Below, in pieces: positions 26,801 to 35,078 of a DNA stretch of 64,000 nucleotides. The stretch lies in assembly GCA_903813345.2 (NCBI GenBank), contig CAIIXF020000001.1:19177915-19241914 (forward strand), read 5' to 3'. Every line of letters starts with the position of its first letter. Position 1 is the first letter of the stretch. Position numbers and translations under genes: made by a program. The stretch comes from Owenia fusiformis. Its lineage: Eukaryota > Annelida > Polychaeta > Sabellida > Oweniidae. A model generated the notes under the pieces. That model had not been told where the DNA came from. It was given only the letters and a program-made list of their open reading frames with translations, and did no database searches.

Positions 26801-29800
26801 TGTTGAAACCAATCATGAAGATTAATATATAGTACAGTGCTATGTACTTCATTTGTAATATGACTCCTCCCCCAAAGATGCTCTCAGTAAAGAGTGAGGT
26901 TAGTCAAGAATCTGATGAACTTCAGATTTTGCTTTCCTTATTGCAAGCTATCTAAAAGATTGGACCAAGCCGCTTCTGATTCTGACAGAACTAAGACTAA
27001 TGTCAAAGAGGATGAGTTTCATATTGACACCTTATACATAGTGATCAGATTTATAAAAATTGATATCTTAAAGAAATAAAAGATCGTTACAAGCCTCTTT
27101 AATTAATGCCACGATCAGATTTACAATTTGGATTATACCAGGGGAACAGTGACAATAATCTCCAAAACTGTCCACCAAATATAATAACAACTACACTTCA
27201 CATAATCCAACACAGATGTTACACATTTGTTGTATTCCTGTATTTCTGGTCAGTTTTGTTTTAACAGCTATCACAATTAACTGTTTACTCATCCGGTCAT
27301 GTTAACCCTTCGCAAGAACTCTACTTCATATATCCTCTTTAATTAAAATACAGAGTACTTTTTAATCAAGCCTAATTCAATCAATTCAGTAAATCTGTAT
27401 TTTGAACTGATATGTAGCTATTCCCTTTACTTTACATCCTAACTCTCACAAAATCATTCATTTGAGATTTTTGAAAAATCTTATCTGCATCAACTCTGTT
27501 ACATCTTCTAAAAAGAGGGTAGTATAGCTAGAAATATGGATTGAGGGTATGAAAAGCTAGAATTACAGGATTATCAAGACAGATAATGGCCCCTAATTGA
27601 ATAAGCATATCTCAGTCCACATTTGGAATCATCATTTTTATATTAGTCTGATTCATATGGCACATTCTCTATTTCATTCTATTAGATTCCATTATATGGT
27701 TTTATATCTGGGCACTCAGAACTATACCTTGACCAGAAAACACCTGAAGCAATAAACACTTCTTAAACTAATAAACACCTCTTTGATCTGAACACCTTGA
27801 GACCATATGCTTGTGTAATTGTGTTGGTCCAAATATGTTTCACAGAGACACCAGCGCAATGAACGCAATGAACTGTGAAGCAAAAAACATAGTCATAGAA
27901 GATACAAAAATAACATGTGGGTTTGCTTCCAAAAAGATGGATGGAGGTAATGTTACTGATATAATAACTCCTTTCATCTTCCAGATCAAGTGTCTCTTTT
28001 TTTATATCTAAATTATGTAACCATATAGCCGAGTTATGATCTCTTTTGTGTGTGAATACAGCTATATATTTTATATTTGTTCTGTTATCTAACCTGGACT
28101 ATTTTTCCTTATGATAACTGTTTTAAGCGGAGTTGTTACAACAACGAACATGAATTCTGACGTGGAAAATTGATGGCTGAACTCAATTGTTGATCTAGCT
28201 ATCAGTATATGTCTCCTGTTACATATTTGTTACCTCCCTATTGGCCATATCAGGCAATAATTCGGGACACTTTGGTATTTGTCTATAGTATATCAATCAT
28301 AAGATAAACTAAAACAGCACATGAAATAAGCCTATAACTCTAAGCAAATAGTCACTATCTTTAGACAATTAGCCAAGTTCTGATCTATCTTCCTCATTGG
28401 TATCAATCATGATTCTATTAACTCACAGAGAGATTTTACTTCTAATGTAAACAATGGTAAGACTGGCCAGAGACCCAAGTCATTTCATGTGATTTCATCT
28501 TTAGTGCAATATAGTTTCAAGTTCGATAAATGTTTTTGAAAAGAAATCTGATTCTTTGACAAACAGAAGATCCAGTAATTCTATTTTTAGCTCATCGAAA
28601 CATTTACTGTTGTTTTACCGGTGCACTAACTTTCAACCACTTCCTTTGACTCTCCTACTATCTATTGATTCAACTTCCTGGATTTCTATTATTAAAAAAA
28701 CATTATTTCAAGAGTGAAATAAAAGTCTTGAGGTTGAGATCTTTTAAGAAGTTCAATGTTTGTTTTTTTCTTTAAAACTGATGTTAGACTACTACTTCAA
28801 CACATTCTTAACATATTTAGCATTGTAACTGATTTAACTAAAGAAGCCGTTATATCCTGTTGGACCGATCCCCACAGGCTACATGTGTATCGCATACCTA
28901 TAATGATTTAAACATATCATGGGAAACAGTTTGCGTCAAATACAATCACTGACTGTCAATGGGAAATACAGTTCGCAGTAAACAGTGAAGATATCATACA
29001 AGTAGTTCTGTACTCAAATTGCATTTGTACTAACTTATCTAAATAACTCTCACTGGTGTGCTGGAGATCTTTACAGCCTCTGCCCTCTTGACCAGGAGAC
29101 AAGTGGTAGATGGTCTAATCTACAACCATCAACCACAGACAACAGAACCCATAAAATCTTCATGTGAAGTCATGCATAAAATACCCTTTGATAGACCCCA
29201 ATTTGTCTTGCTCTCTTTAAATAATTCTTTAATCTATGCAAACACCAATCAGATCATTTCTTATTCAAACTCCCATTAAAGGCCGCAGAAGTTAATTATC
29301 GATTAGCATCAAAATTATGAGAATGTTCGAGGGTTATGTGGTTAGCCAATGGAGTGTCATAGTATATGCAAGAAACTCCATGTGGCCGATCAATGTGAAT
29401 GTACCTTTGTATAACCTGGTAAGCTATGGTAACATAAAAAGCAATTCATCTATTTGAACTTCTGGACACTGGCCAGACAAGAATGTTTCTAGAATATAAA
29501 AAGCATACAGATAGTGACATACACATATAAGTTATGAATGGTTTATTTAAGATTTTCGTATGACACTATCATACCAAAAATATTGTTCTACATTTGTCTA
29601 AAAAGAAAAAGTTGACAAAGAAATATTTCTTAGAAATGATGGTCAATCACAGGTGTTAATCGATAACTCAGAATTATACGACATCAGCCATCCATCACTG
29701 CGTGATGCCAAACAACATGTCAAATAAGTCAGACCAATTTGATGGCTACTCCATCCTGTCAGTTCATATCTATCTGACAGGCTCTGTTGACAGACCAGGG

Positions 29801-32800
29801 GGTTACAGACACCTACAGACAGGTAGACTCGTCTCCCTCCCCACTTGGACTCAACAGTTGCTTGATAAGGTTTTTCGTCTCTGCACACAATCCTGCCATA
29901 AACCACAACAGTTATTTCAGGGTAATAGTAGATATCATGGAATACCCATTATGAATGTTTCAATATAGAGCATATTCGTAAACCCGATACAATATGCCTT
30001 TTGAAAGAGCATCCCTCCCTATCAAAGAGAGTTTTCAAAGTGACTGCTAATGACAAAATTGGAGCAAAGAAATATGAAAATGAAGAAGTGTTATTTAAAA
30101 TCCTTCTTCAAAAACACTGTGATGTACACTTATTAACCTTTGATATACAGTATATGAGGATGGCAGGTGCCAAACATATATTATACTCTTATATGCTACG
30201 CAGGGTACATTATAATGAATAGGATCACATGCATGTTACCTCCTTGAGTGACACCATAACATCAGGAGACCATGTTTTCTAACTACTCATTACCAATAAT
30301 ATAATATAACTTAAAAGTGTCTATACTTTCTTCAAGATAACTTAAAACACTCTTTTTAGTTATTTCAACCTGAAGAATAAAACAGCATCTCGGAAAGGCA
30401 TTTGCTTGAACACTCATACGAGGGTTGTCCAAAAAGTTAATCGATAAAGCTAGAACAAAAGTTTCAAGACTTTTTAGACAACCCTCGTATATGAACACAT
30501 TATTAGACGTTTATGGTAATCATGAATTGAAATAAATCAATGTTTAACTCTCAAAGTCTCAAGCATGAAACACATTGAACTAATCAAGTTTGGTAAAGCC
30601 ACTGACAAAATGAATTTTTAAGCTCACACTTCATTTACTTGTTTTGCTAAAACCATCAGAGGGGGTTTATTTTCATATCTTATTCGAGTTAAGCCTAATA
30701 TATCCGAGTATATAATTGCAATTTTTTCATCATTCACCAAATCATGCCCATGAATAGCTAAAGTAATTCCTACAAAGTAACAGGTTTAGTGCGGCCTAAG
30801 CCTTTACATCTAATGTTTGTGAAGTAAATTCAGCAATGTTGACAAAATCACCAAGGATTGTATTCTAATCATAAGAGTCTATTTTAGGAAGGATTTTAAG
30901 GTAAGAAAGTGGAATGAAAAAGAATTTTGAATGTTGATACTTTGCGGAAAGATTCTGAAATCTGGATTTCCCCATAGATTCAAAATTGGTTAATTATTAT
31001 GAGATACAAGGGTATCTACTATCAATCAAACTACTAATTATTATCAATCAGAATATCTTCCAATATGCTATAGTGGCACAACTAGAAAGAAACATTAAAT
31101 GAGCAAGTTGTATGTTTTCAGAGTTGCACCAATACAAATAACCACAAAATTGTGTGATAGCCAAGGCAGCCAGTTTCAGAGCTTCAAGGAAGGAATTTCC
31201 TTACAAAACAAACGAGATCAAGCACACTGAAATCTAGAATCAAAACTTCTCTACAGTTCATTACACCTGTAGCTCAGAACTTGTAAATATGATATGACAA
31301 GAAATCTAATATCAACAGATAACTGAAAACCTGATTCATTCCTAGAGAAGTGAGAACATGTAGCCTACCTCCAAATATCGCGATTACAGTAGATAGGCCA
31401 AAGAAATGTCTCAGATTAAAGCTATGCCCCATTCATTTACTTCCGGGCAATTCGTAATCTTTTTCAAGCAGTGAGATGGACTGGTTCTCTTAAAGGCTGA
31501 TTCAGACAGACGTGATTGAAGGATTACACTCTGGTTAACTAAGAACTCAAGCCGCATTTCCTTCTCAATATAATTCCTCATTAATTCCTAATATACATTC
31601 GCACATATAAATATGGATTACTTTAGCTGGTGGGATGATACTATAAAATATCATACATATATGTATATTTCTGAAATAATTTATCTAAATCACTGACTTA
31701 TACTTAAAATACTCAAACGTAACATGTTTTCTTAAAATACACAAAAGATGCATGGACCAAAATATCCAACTTATTTTTGCTACAGAGTTCTGGAAACCCC
31801 AAAATAAAATGTTATTACTAAAATAACCAATACAATACTCATTTCTACAAAATATAGTACCTACAGTAGACCCCGCAAACAAGCATAAATACATATGAAC
31901 TTAATAAGATATACCATGCACTTTATAAATCTAATTCTATTTCTACAGACTGTATGATGAAATTAAACCACTGCTATGAGATAATGATGTAATTATAATA
32001 GGACAATACGACACTCATTTGATTATTAATTAACAGGATCATGTATGCACTAAGATTCAAATAGCATGTGGACGTAACATAATCTACCCTATCATAAAAA
32101 TACACTAATTTACGTTTATTTTTCACTTAACATATATCTTAAATTGAATTTCAAATTCTCAACTTTAAATTAATACCAAAGATGAAAAACTCATATAGAA
32201 AAAAATATTAAATTTCGGCACCCACTAGGGAAATCAAATGCATGCTAGATAGTTATCAGACACTATGATTAATTAGTACTCAGGAGATAGCCATAAGATA
32301 AATATGATAAACTTATTTAATATGATGGAATCGCCATAAAGACATCTGCTTAAGGAATATACAAATGTGGCATAGTAAATATGACAAATATTGTACAGCT
32401 CCAAAAACTGAACAAAATTCCTGTTTTTTACAGAAAAAAGTGTTAATGTAACAAATACATTTTTGGTATAATGATATGAATGGTTGGAATTTGACTTTGT
32501 TAGTAGAAGCTTTAGTTAATACTAGTTAACCATAAGTTTAACATGTTAATGTCAAACAAGCCTCATACCCCCAATTCACAGTTTGCAATTTTATGTCCAA
32601 CCTGTGTTAATTTGTCTTTTATTTGACAGGTAATTACAACTTACCTGTGAAAGATTCAGCTCGTTAAGTGGTACACATTGCTCTTCTACTTCTTCTACTG
32701 CACCTGTATGTTTGTTCCTCCGGCCAGCTTCTTGCGCTAAATACAAATCTAACACAGGAGGTCCTCGTGATTTTATTTCACTTTCGGTTAAACTGTTCAC

Positions 32801-33520
32801 CATAAGCATTACCCACACTGGTCGTTTCCTTTCCCAGTTTCCAGCTATTGCATTAAATAAATAATCAGCATACAAGCCACGCCCTCTCTGGTCTTTTGTC
32901 ATCCAGTTCGGCATCATCCGTTTCACATAAGTTATATGATCCTTTAGTCGTTTATATAAATCTGTTGGTAGAATCGTTGACAAATTTTGTCCTTTTGGTA
33001 AAAGTTGGCAATTTGCGAGGTCTGAGATTGTATATGGGTTTGTCAAGTCAAGTTCAAAGTAGATATACTGTGAATGGGCAAAAGCTTCTTTAGTGTTGTC
33101 AGGAATGAAATCCCAAACCTTTGTATAAGGAACATGAATCGTTCCAAAGAAGTAAGATGGTGGCCCAGGCGGGTCTCGTTTTATTGTCCATAAAAATGAA
33201 TTCAGATTCGATTGCTGAAAGAAAAAAGATTGTGCAAATTATTCATTAAATTCATGGACATCTGTGTCTTTGTTAGCGGGCTTTAGCTAAAGATCTGAAA
33301 ATGCATTATTGCAAAAGCTAGTTCAAGAATGGACTGCACCGTTATGATGTAAGAATAATTTTTTTGAAATTGCAGCAGTGAAAAACTGCATGATAAAATA
33401 GAGAGTACTTACATCTGTTGTGTGCCTGCATGGATATTCCATGTTATTGTTGTATGTTGGCAATGATAGACATGCGATGAAGAGAAATTGGAGAAGAGAG
33501 AGAAAAAGCCAATTCAGCAT
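8704..33520 (-). CDS. TRABD2: metalloprotease TIKI (TRABD2), whole gene
   Basis: Seven exons join in consistent phase to about 490 residues: 33520-33413, 33214-32645, 19037-18722, 14788-14698, 12203-12063, 9871-9752 and 8830-8704. TIKI proteins are extracellular, metal-dependent (Mn/Co) proteases that trim the N-terminus of Wnt ligands and so block signalling. The sequence shows a signal peptide, the first GX2H motif in [18 protein letters not shown], the [13 protein letters not shown] segment, [39 protein letters not shown] and the second GX2H motif split over two exons ([19 protein letters not shown]). A basic Lys/Arg-rich tail and an ELWVRI box follow, as in vertebrate TIKI2. The C-terminus ends in a short hydrophobic run after small residues, which fits the GPI anchoring reported for TIKI proteins. 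The first in-frame ATG after an upstream stop sets the start. An alternative last exon is listed separately. Confidence 0.9.
8831..9751 (-). other. TIKI intron 6
   Basis: This is intron sequence with no coding signal. Its exon 6 end is built of about seven degenerate 30-bp repeats, listed separately. Confidence 0.7.
9552..9780 (-). repeat. degenerate ~30-bp repeat spanning the exon 6 donor
   Basis: Read on the minus strand, units of the type AGACCCTACCCCGTAAGTAA + atgatttgt recur about seven times with period near 30. The first unit is the end of TIKI exon 6 plus its splice donor. Later units keep parts of the donor (CCATAAGTAG, CTATAAGTAG, CTGTAACTAC) but have lost the GT. Confidence 0.75.
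9752..9871 (-). CDS. TRABD2: TIKI exon 6 (ELWVRI box)
   Basis: The exon encodes [19 protein letters not shown] and then [15 protein letters not shown], matching the RQFSDLWVRL region of human TIKI2. The donor ACCCC|GTAAGT is strong and contains an in-frame TAA if read through. The last bases of the exon belong to a 30-bp degenerate repeat that continues in the intron. Confidence 0.87.
9872..12062 (-). other. TIKI intron 5
   Basis: This is AT-rich intron DNA with a poly-C tract at about 11993-12006. ORFs here lack splice or homology support. Nothing else is seen. Confidence 0.6.
12063..12203 (-). CDS. TRABD2: TIKI exon 5 (basic linker)
   Basis: The exon follows ttattacag and encodes [20 protein letters not shown] and more, ending YYTPRRKS. 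Phase 2 in and out fits exons 4 and 6. The Lys-rich run corresponds to the variable basic tail of vertebrate TIKI. Confidence 0.85.
12924..13066. mobile_element. decayed pogo-like MITE copy
   Basis: Repeated ggaacacctttgat / aggtgttctacttataggg phrases end in caggtttcactg followed by TA, as in the better copies at 16324 and 23723. The left end is degraded. It lies in TIKI intron 4. Confidence 0.5.
13222..13277 (-). other. candidate 56-nt cassette exon in TIKI intron 4
   Basis: Flanked by ctctgccag and CAG|GTTACA, only one of three frames is open: [18 protein letters not shown]. Its incoming phase (1) matches the outgoing phase of the candidate exon at 14251-14306. Including both would shift exon 5 into a frame with an early stop. 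Expression evidence is needed to call it real. Confidence 0.25.
14251..14306 (-). other. candidate 56-nt cassette exon in TIKI intron 4
   Basis: After the good acceptor cattttcag an open stretch reads [18 protein letters not shown] up to a weak donor (TTCG|GTAGTG). Its incoming phase fits exon 4. It is only a possibility; the direct exon 4 to exon 5 splice is already in frame. Confidence 0.25.
14391..14427. repeat. perfect 15-bp hairpin
   Basis: GCATACTATTATTGA and its exact reverse complement are separated by seven bases (acaaaag). It sits in TIKI intron 4. The arm is short for a microRNA precursor, and flanking pairing is not obvious. It may be a remnant of an inverted-repeat element. Confidence 0.85.
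14503..14690. repeat. ~32-bp minisatellite
   Basis: About five degenerate units of gactgtgccataagttatgt + gccttccacaag run up to the edge of TIKI exon 4. The three leftmost units are closest to each other; the right-hand ones are disrupted. Confidence 0.75.
14698..14788 (-). CDS. TRABD2: TIKI exon 4 (completes second GX2H)
   Basis: This 91-base exon follows cttccag and reads [20 protein letters not shown] plus HTSPDTQIS. It supplies the His of GAGH and the end of the catalytic domain. The donor is CAGG|GTATGT, phase 2. Confidence 0.92.
16324..16478. mobile_element. pogo-like MITE, 155 bp
   Basis: The ends CAGTGAAACCTGTATATT and (inverse) CAGTAAAACCTGTTGAAT are flanked by TA on both sides, as expected for Tc1/mariner-superfamily insertions. 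The interior repeats gaacacct phrases. The pogo/Tigger assignment rests on the CAGTnAAACC end and is tentative. Confidence 0.75.
18326..18712. repeat. ~36-bp minisatellite (gttgttcaatctttt)
   Basis: Around ten or eleven units of gttgttcaatcttttacaca + tatcttttctgagg lie head to tail, ending only about ten bases from the donor of TIKI exon 3. Units vary by substitution and by small indels. Confidence 0.85.
18722..19037 (-). CDS. TRABD2: TIKI exon 3
   Basis: The exon starts after ttttcag with [13 protein letters not shown] and ends ...FFFAFGAG in the middle of the second GX2H motif (GCAG|GTATGT, phase 1). It includes [20 protein letters not shown] and [13 protein letters not shown], both diagnostic for TIKI. 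Confidence 0.95.
21005..21189. mobile_element. pogo-like MITE, 185 bp
   Basis: The ends are CAGTAAAACCTGTATATT and the inverse of gacaggttttactg; TA follows on the right and CA precedes on the left. It includes the ccttgaaatgtgaacacc-type interior seen in its relatives. Confidence 0.7.
23723..23906. mobile_element. pogo-like MITE with one copy of the 61-bp unit
   Basis: TA-flanked ends CAGTCAAACCTGTCTAAT and the inverse of gcagatttcactg enclose aggtgttcacatcttaagtt...caatgagaaataacaaat. This interior is a single relative of the 61-bp unit that is amplified at 48190-50455, so it shows the unamplified state. Confidence 0.8.
26560..26725. mobile_element. decayed pogo-like MITE fragment
   Basis: Phrases such as gatgaacacctctgttacat and ctgatgaacacctataaact resemble the interior of the CAGTnAAACC family, but neither end is intact. 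A shorter fragment of the same type lies at about 27740-27810. Confidence 0.35.
30419..30487. mobile_element. 69-bp mariner-type MITE
   Basis: CGAGGGTTGTCCAAAAAGT and a near-perfect inverse (actttttagacaaccctcg) are flanked by TA on both sides. The end sequence is typical of mariner terminal repeats. Only about 30 bp lie between the arms. Confidence 0.8.
32645..33214 (-). CDS. TRABD2: TIKI exon 2 (first catalytic motif)
   Basis: The exon runs from tttcag|CAATCG to CTTTCACAG|GTAAGT and encodes 190 residues in phase 0. It begins [20 protein letters not shown] and carries FFGTIHVP with the first GX2H metal-site motif. [20 protein letters not shown] and VPVWVM-type core segments follow (here [14 protein letters not shown]). 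It is the best conserved part of the gene. Confidence 0.95.
33413..33520 (-). CDS. TRABD2: TIKI exon 1 (signal peptide)
   Basis: The exon encodes [20 protein letters not shown] and a short polar stretch ending CRHTTD, then the strong donor GTAAGTAC. The hydrophobic core is a typical secretory signal. An in-frame stop lies about 45 bases upstream of this ATG, so no longer ATG-initiated N-terminus is possible in this exon. Confidence 0.82.
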
Positions 33521-33794
33521 ACTGCCACTCCATCGAAGTTTCAACCCATTAGGACTTCAAATATCCTCATGGGCTGCTTGTCAACAAACTTTTTTGAAGT
33601 TCCCAAACTTTTCAGCATTTTTCAAAGTTTATTCTCTATGATTGCGCTATTTATTTGATATGTGCAGATTCATCTATACGTTTTCCATTTTCTATGTTAC
33701 ATTTTCTTTGCTACTCCTCGTAATTCGCACGTGTGTATCCGTAGATAACTGACTTTCGAAGTAAGAAAACTATACAAACATCTTTCTTCAATTT
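33521..33794 (-). promoter_or_regulatory. TIKI 5' flank
   Basis: This must include the TIKI 5' UTR and probably its core promoter, unless a non-coding first exon lies further up. A TATA-like tatcaaataaatag on the minus strand lies near 33645-33660, about 130 bases before the ATG. Its use is unproven. Confidence 0.3.
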
Positions 33795-34099
33795 CAAGGA
33801 GGATTGGCTCCCAGGATCGAAACTCGATATTTTCCAACAATGAAAACGTCGAAATGTCGTTATTTTCTGAAATTAAAACCGACTATAAATTCAAAATAAA
33901 CAGTTCAAAAGATTCGAACCAATATCTCGATCGTTTCTTGTGAGTTTTGGAATTTTTCGTTTGGAAATAAGACCAAAATTCACGATTTAAATGTTGAAGT
34001 GAACAAAATGGCGGCTGTTTGAATTCGAATTTTGTATTACGACATACCCATATATGGGACAGAATATCGGTGGTGCACTCTGGGAGCCAATCCTCCTTG
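33795..34099. mobile_element. 305-bp MITE with 9-bp target duplication
   Basis: The inverted ends CAAGGAGGATTGGCTCCCAG are perfect over 20 bases. Both sides carry CTTCAATTT (33786-33794 and 34100-34108). A 9-bp duplication suggests a Mutator- or Merlin-like source, but the superfamily is not certain. It lies about 275 bp upstream of the TIKI start codon. Confidence 0.85.
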
Positions 34100-35078
34100 C
34101 TTCAATTTACAACTTTACAAGACTGATGTGCGCGCACTTTAATAGTGCAATCTGATTGGTTAATATTTAATCAATTTCATGACGCGCCAGATGTTTATTA
34201 TTTCTAGTGCCCTGGACAAAACTGGAGAAATCTATATTTATTTTCTTCAAGATATAGCAGAATAGTATAAAATTGTTAAAATCAGAATGTATTGTTTGTA
34301 ATATTGTAGAAAATATAAAGTGTATATAATCATGTTTTCAAAACATAGTTAAGATCCTCATAGATTATATTCTTTGTCCAACCATAGACATTATATTATT
34401 GTTATAACTAATTTCACTAAGAGTATGACTCACGCAGACAAGGGCACTGATTGGTTATAGAAAGCCTATGCTTTGACTAAGGGTATTGTCCAAAGGTCAA
34501 AGGTTAATAAAATATTTAACACAGGAGCTGAAGTTCACTAACTTAGTTCAGAAGTCACACAGGTTAATATGAACGGCAAGGTCAAATATCAATTGTTCAA
34601 CATTCTTTGGAAAATATTTAGGTCACAATGTCAAAGCAACATAATATAGGTTGATGATCAAACATGTATCTATAGCAGGCCTGTCAACTGTCCCGCAATT
34701 TGCGTATTTGTCACGCATTTGCTGAAGAATTTGAAGTCACGCCAGTTTTTTTTGCGTGACAGAAAATGTCACGCAAATACGCATTTTACCTGGTAATTGT
34801 CACGCAAAAATATTTCTGTAGAAAAGTTTTCAAAATATGTTGACGATACGGTAAAAATACGAAAGTCGGAAAAAACCGAACGCAATTTGTTCGGATTTGT
34901 CACGCGAATCCCGTATGTGTCACGCATGTTAATTGGAAATTTTCGTACCTACCCCCCCCCCCCCCCCCCCCCCCCGTTGACGATATCGCGAGCGTAGCTA
35001 GCGCGAAAAATTGAGGTGTCCAAAATTTGATTAAATGCAATCAAATTGAAAACAAGGTGCTCAAATTGTGGCCAAGAT

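Larger units (their letters stand above)
19038..32644 (-). other. TIKI intron 2 (13.6 kb)
   Basis: This large AT-rich intron contains pogo-like MITEs near 21005, 23723 and 26560, a poly-G tract near 21505-21523 and the tiny MITE at 30419. The many short ORFs in it show no homology or splice context that I recognise. Confidence 0.6.

Noticed and set aside
29643-29968. Overlapping ORFs on both strands in slightly GC-richer DNA
   Set aside because: No recognisable domain, no clear splice sites, and no match to the phases of TIKI exons around it.
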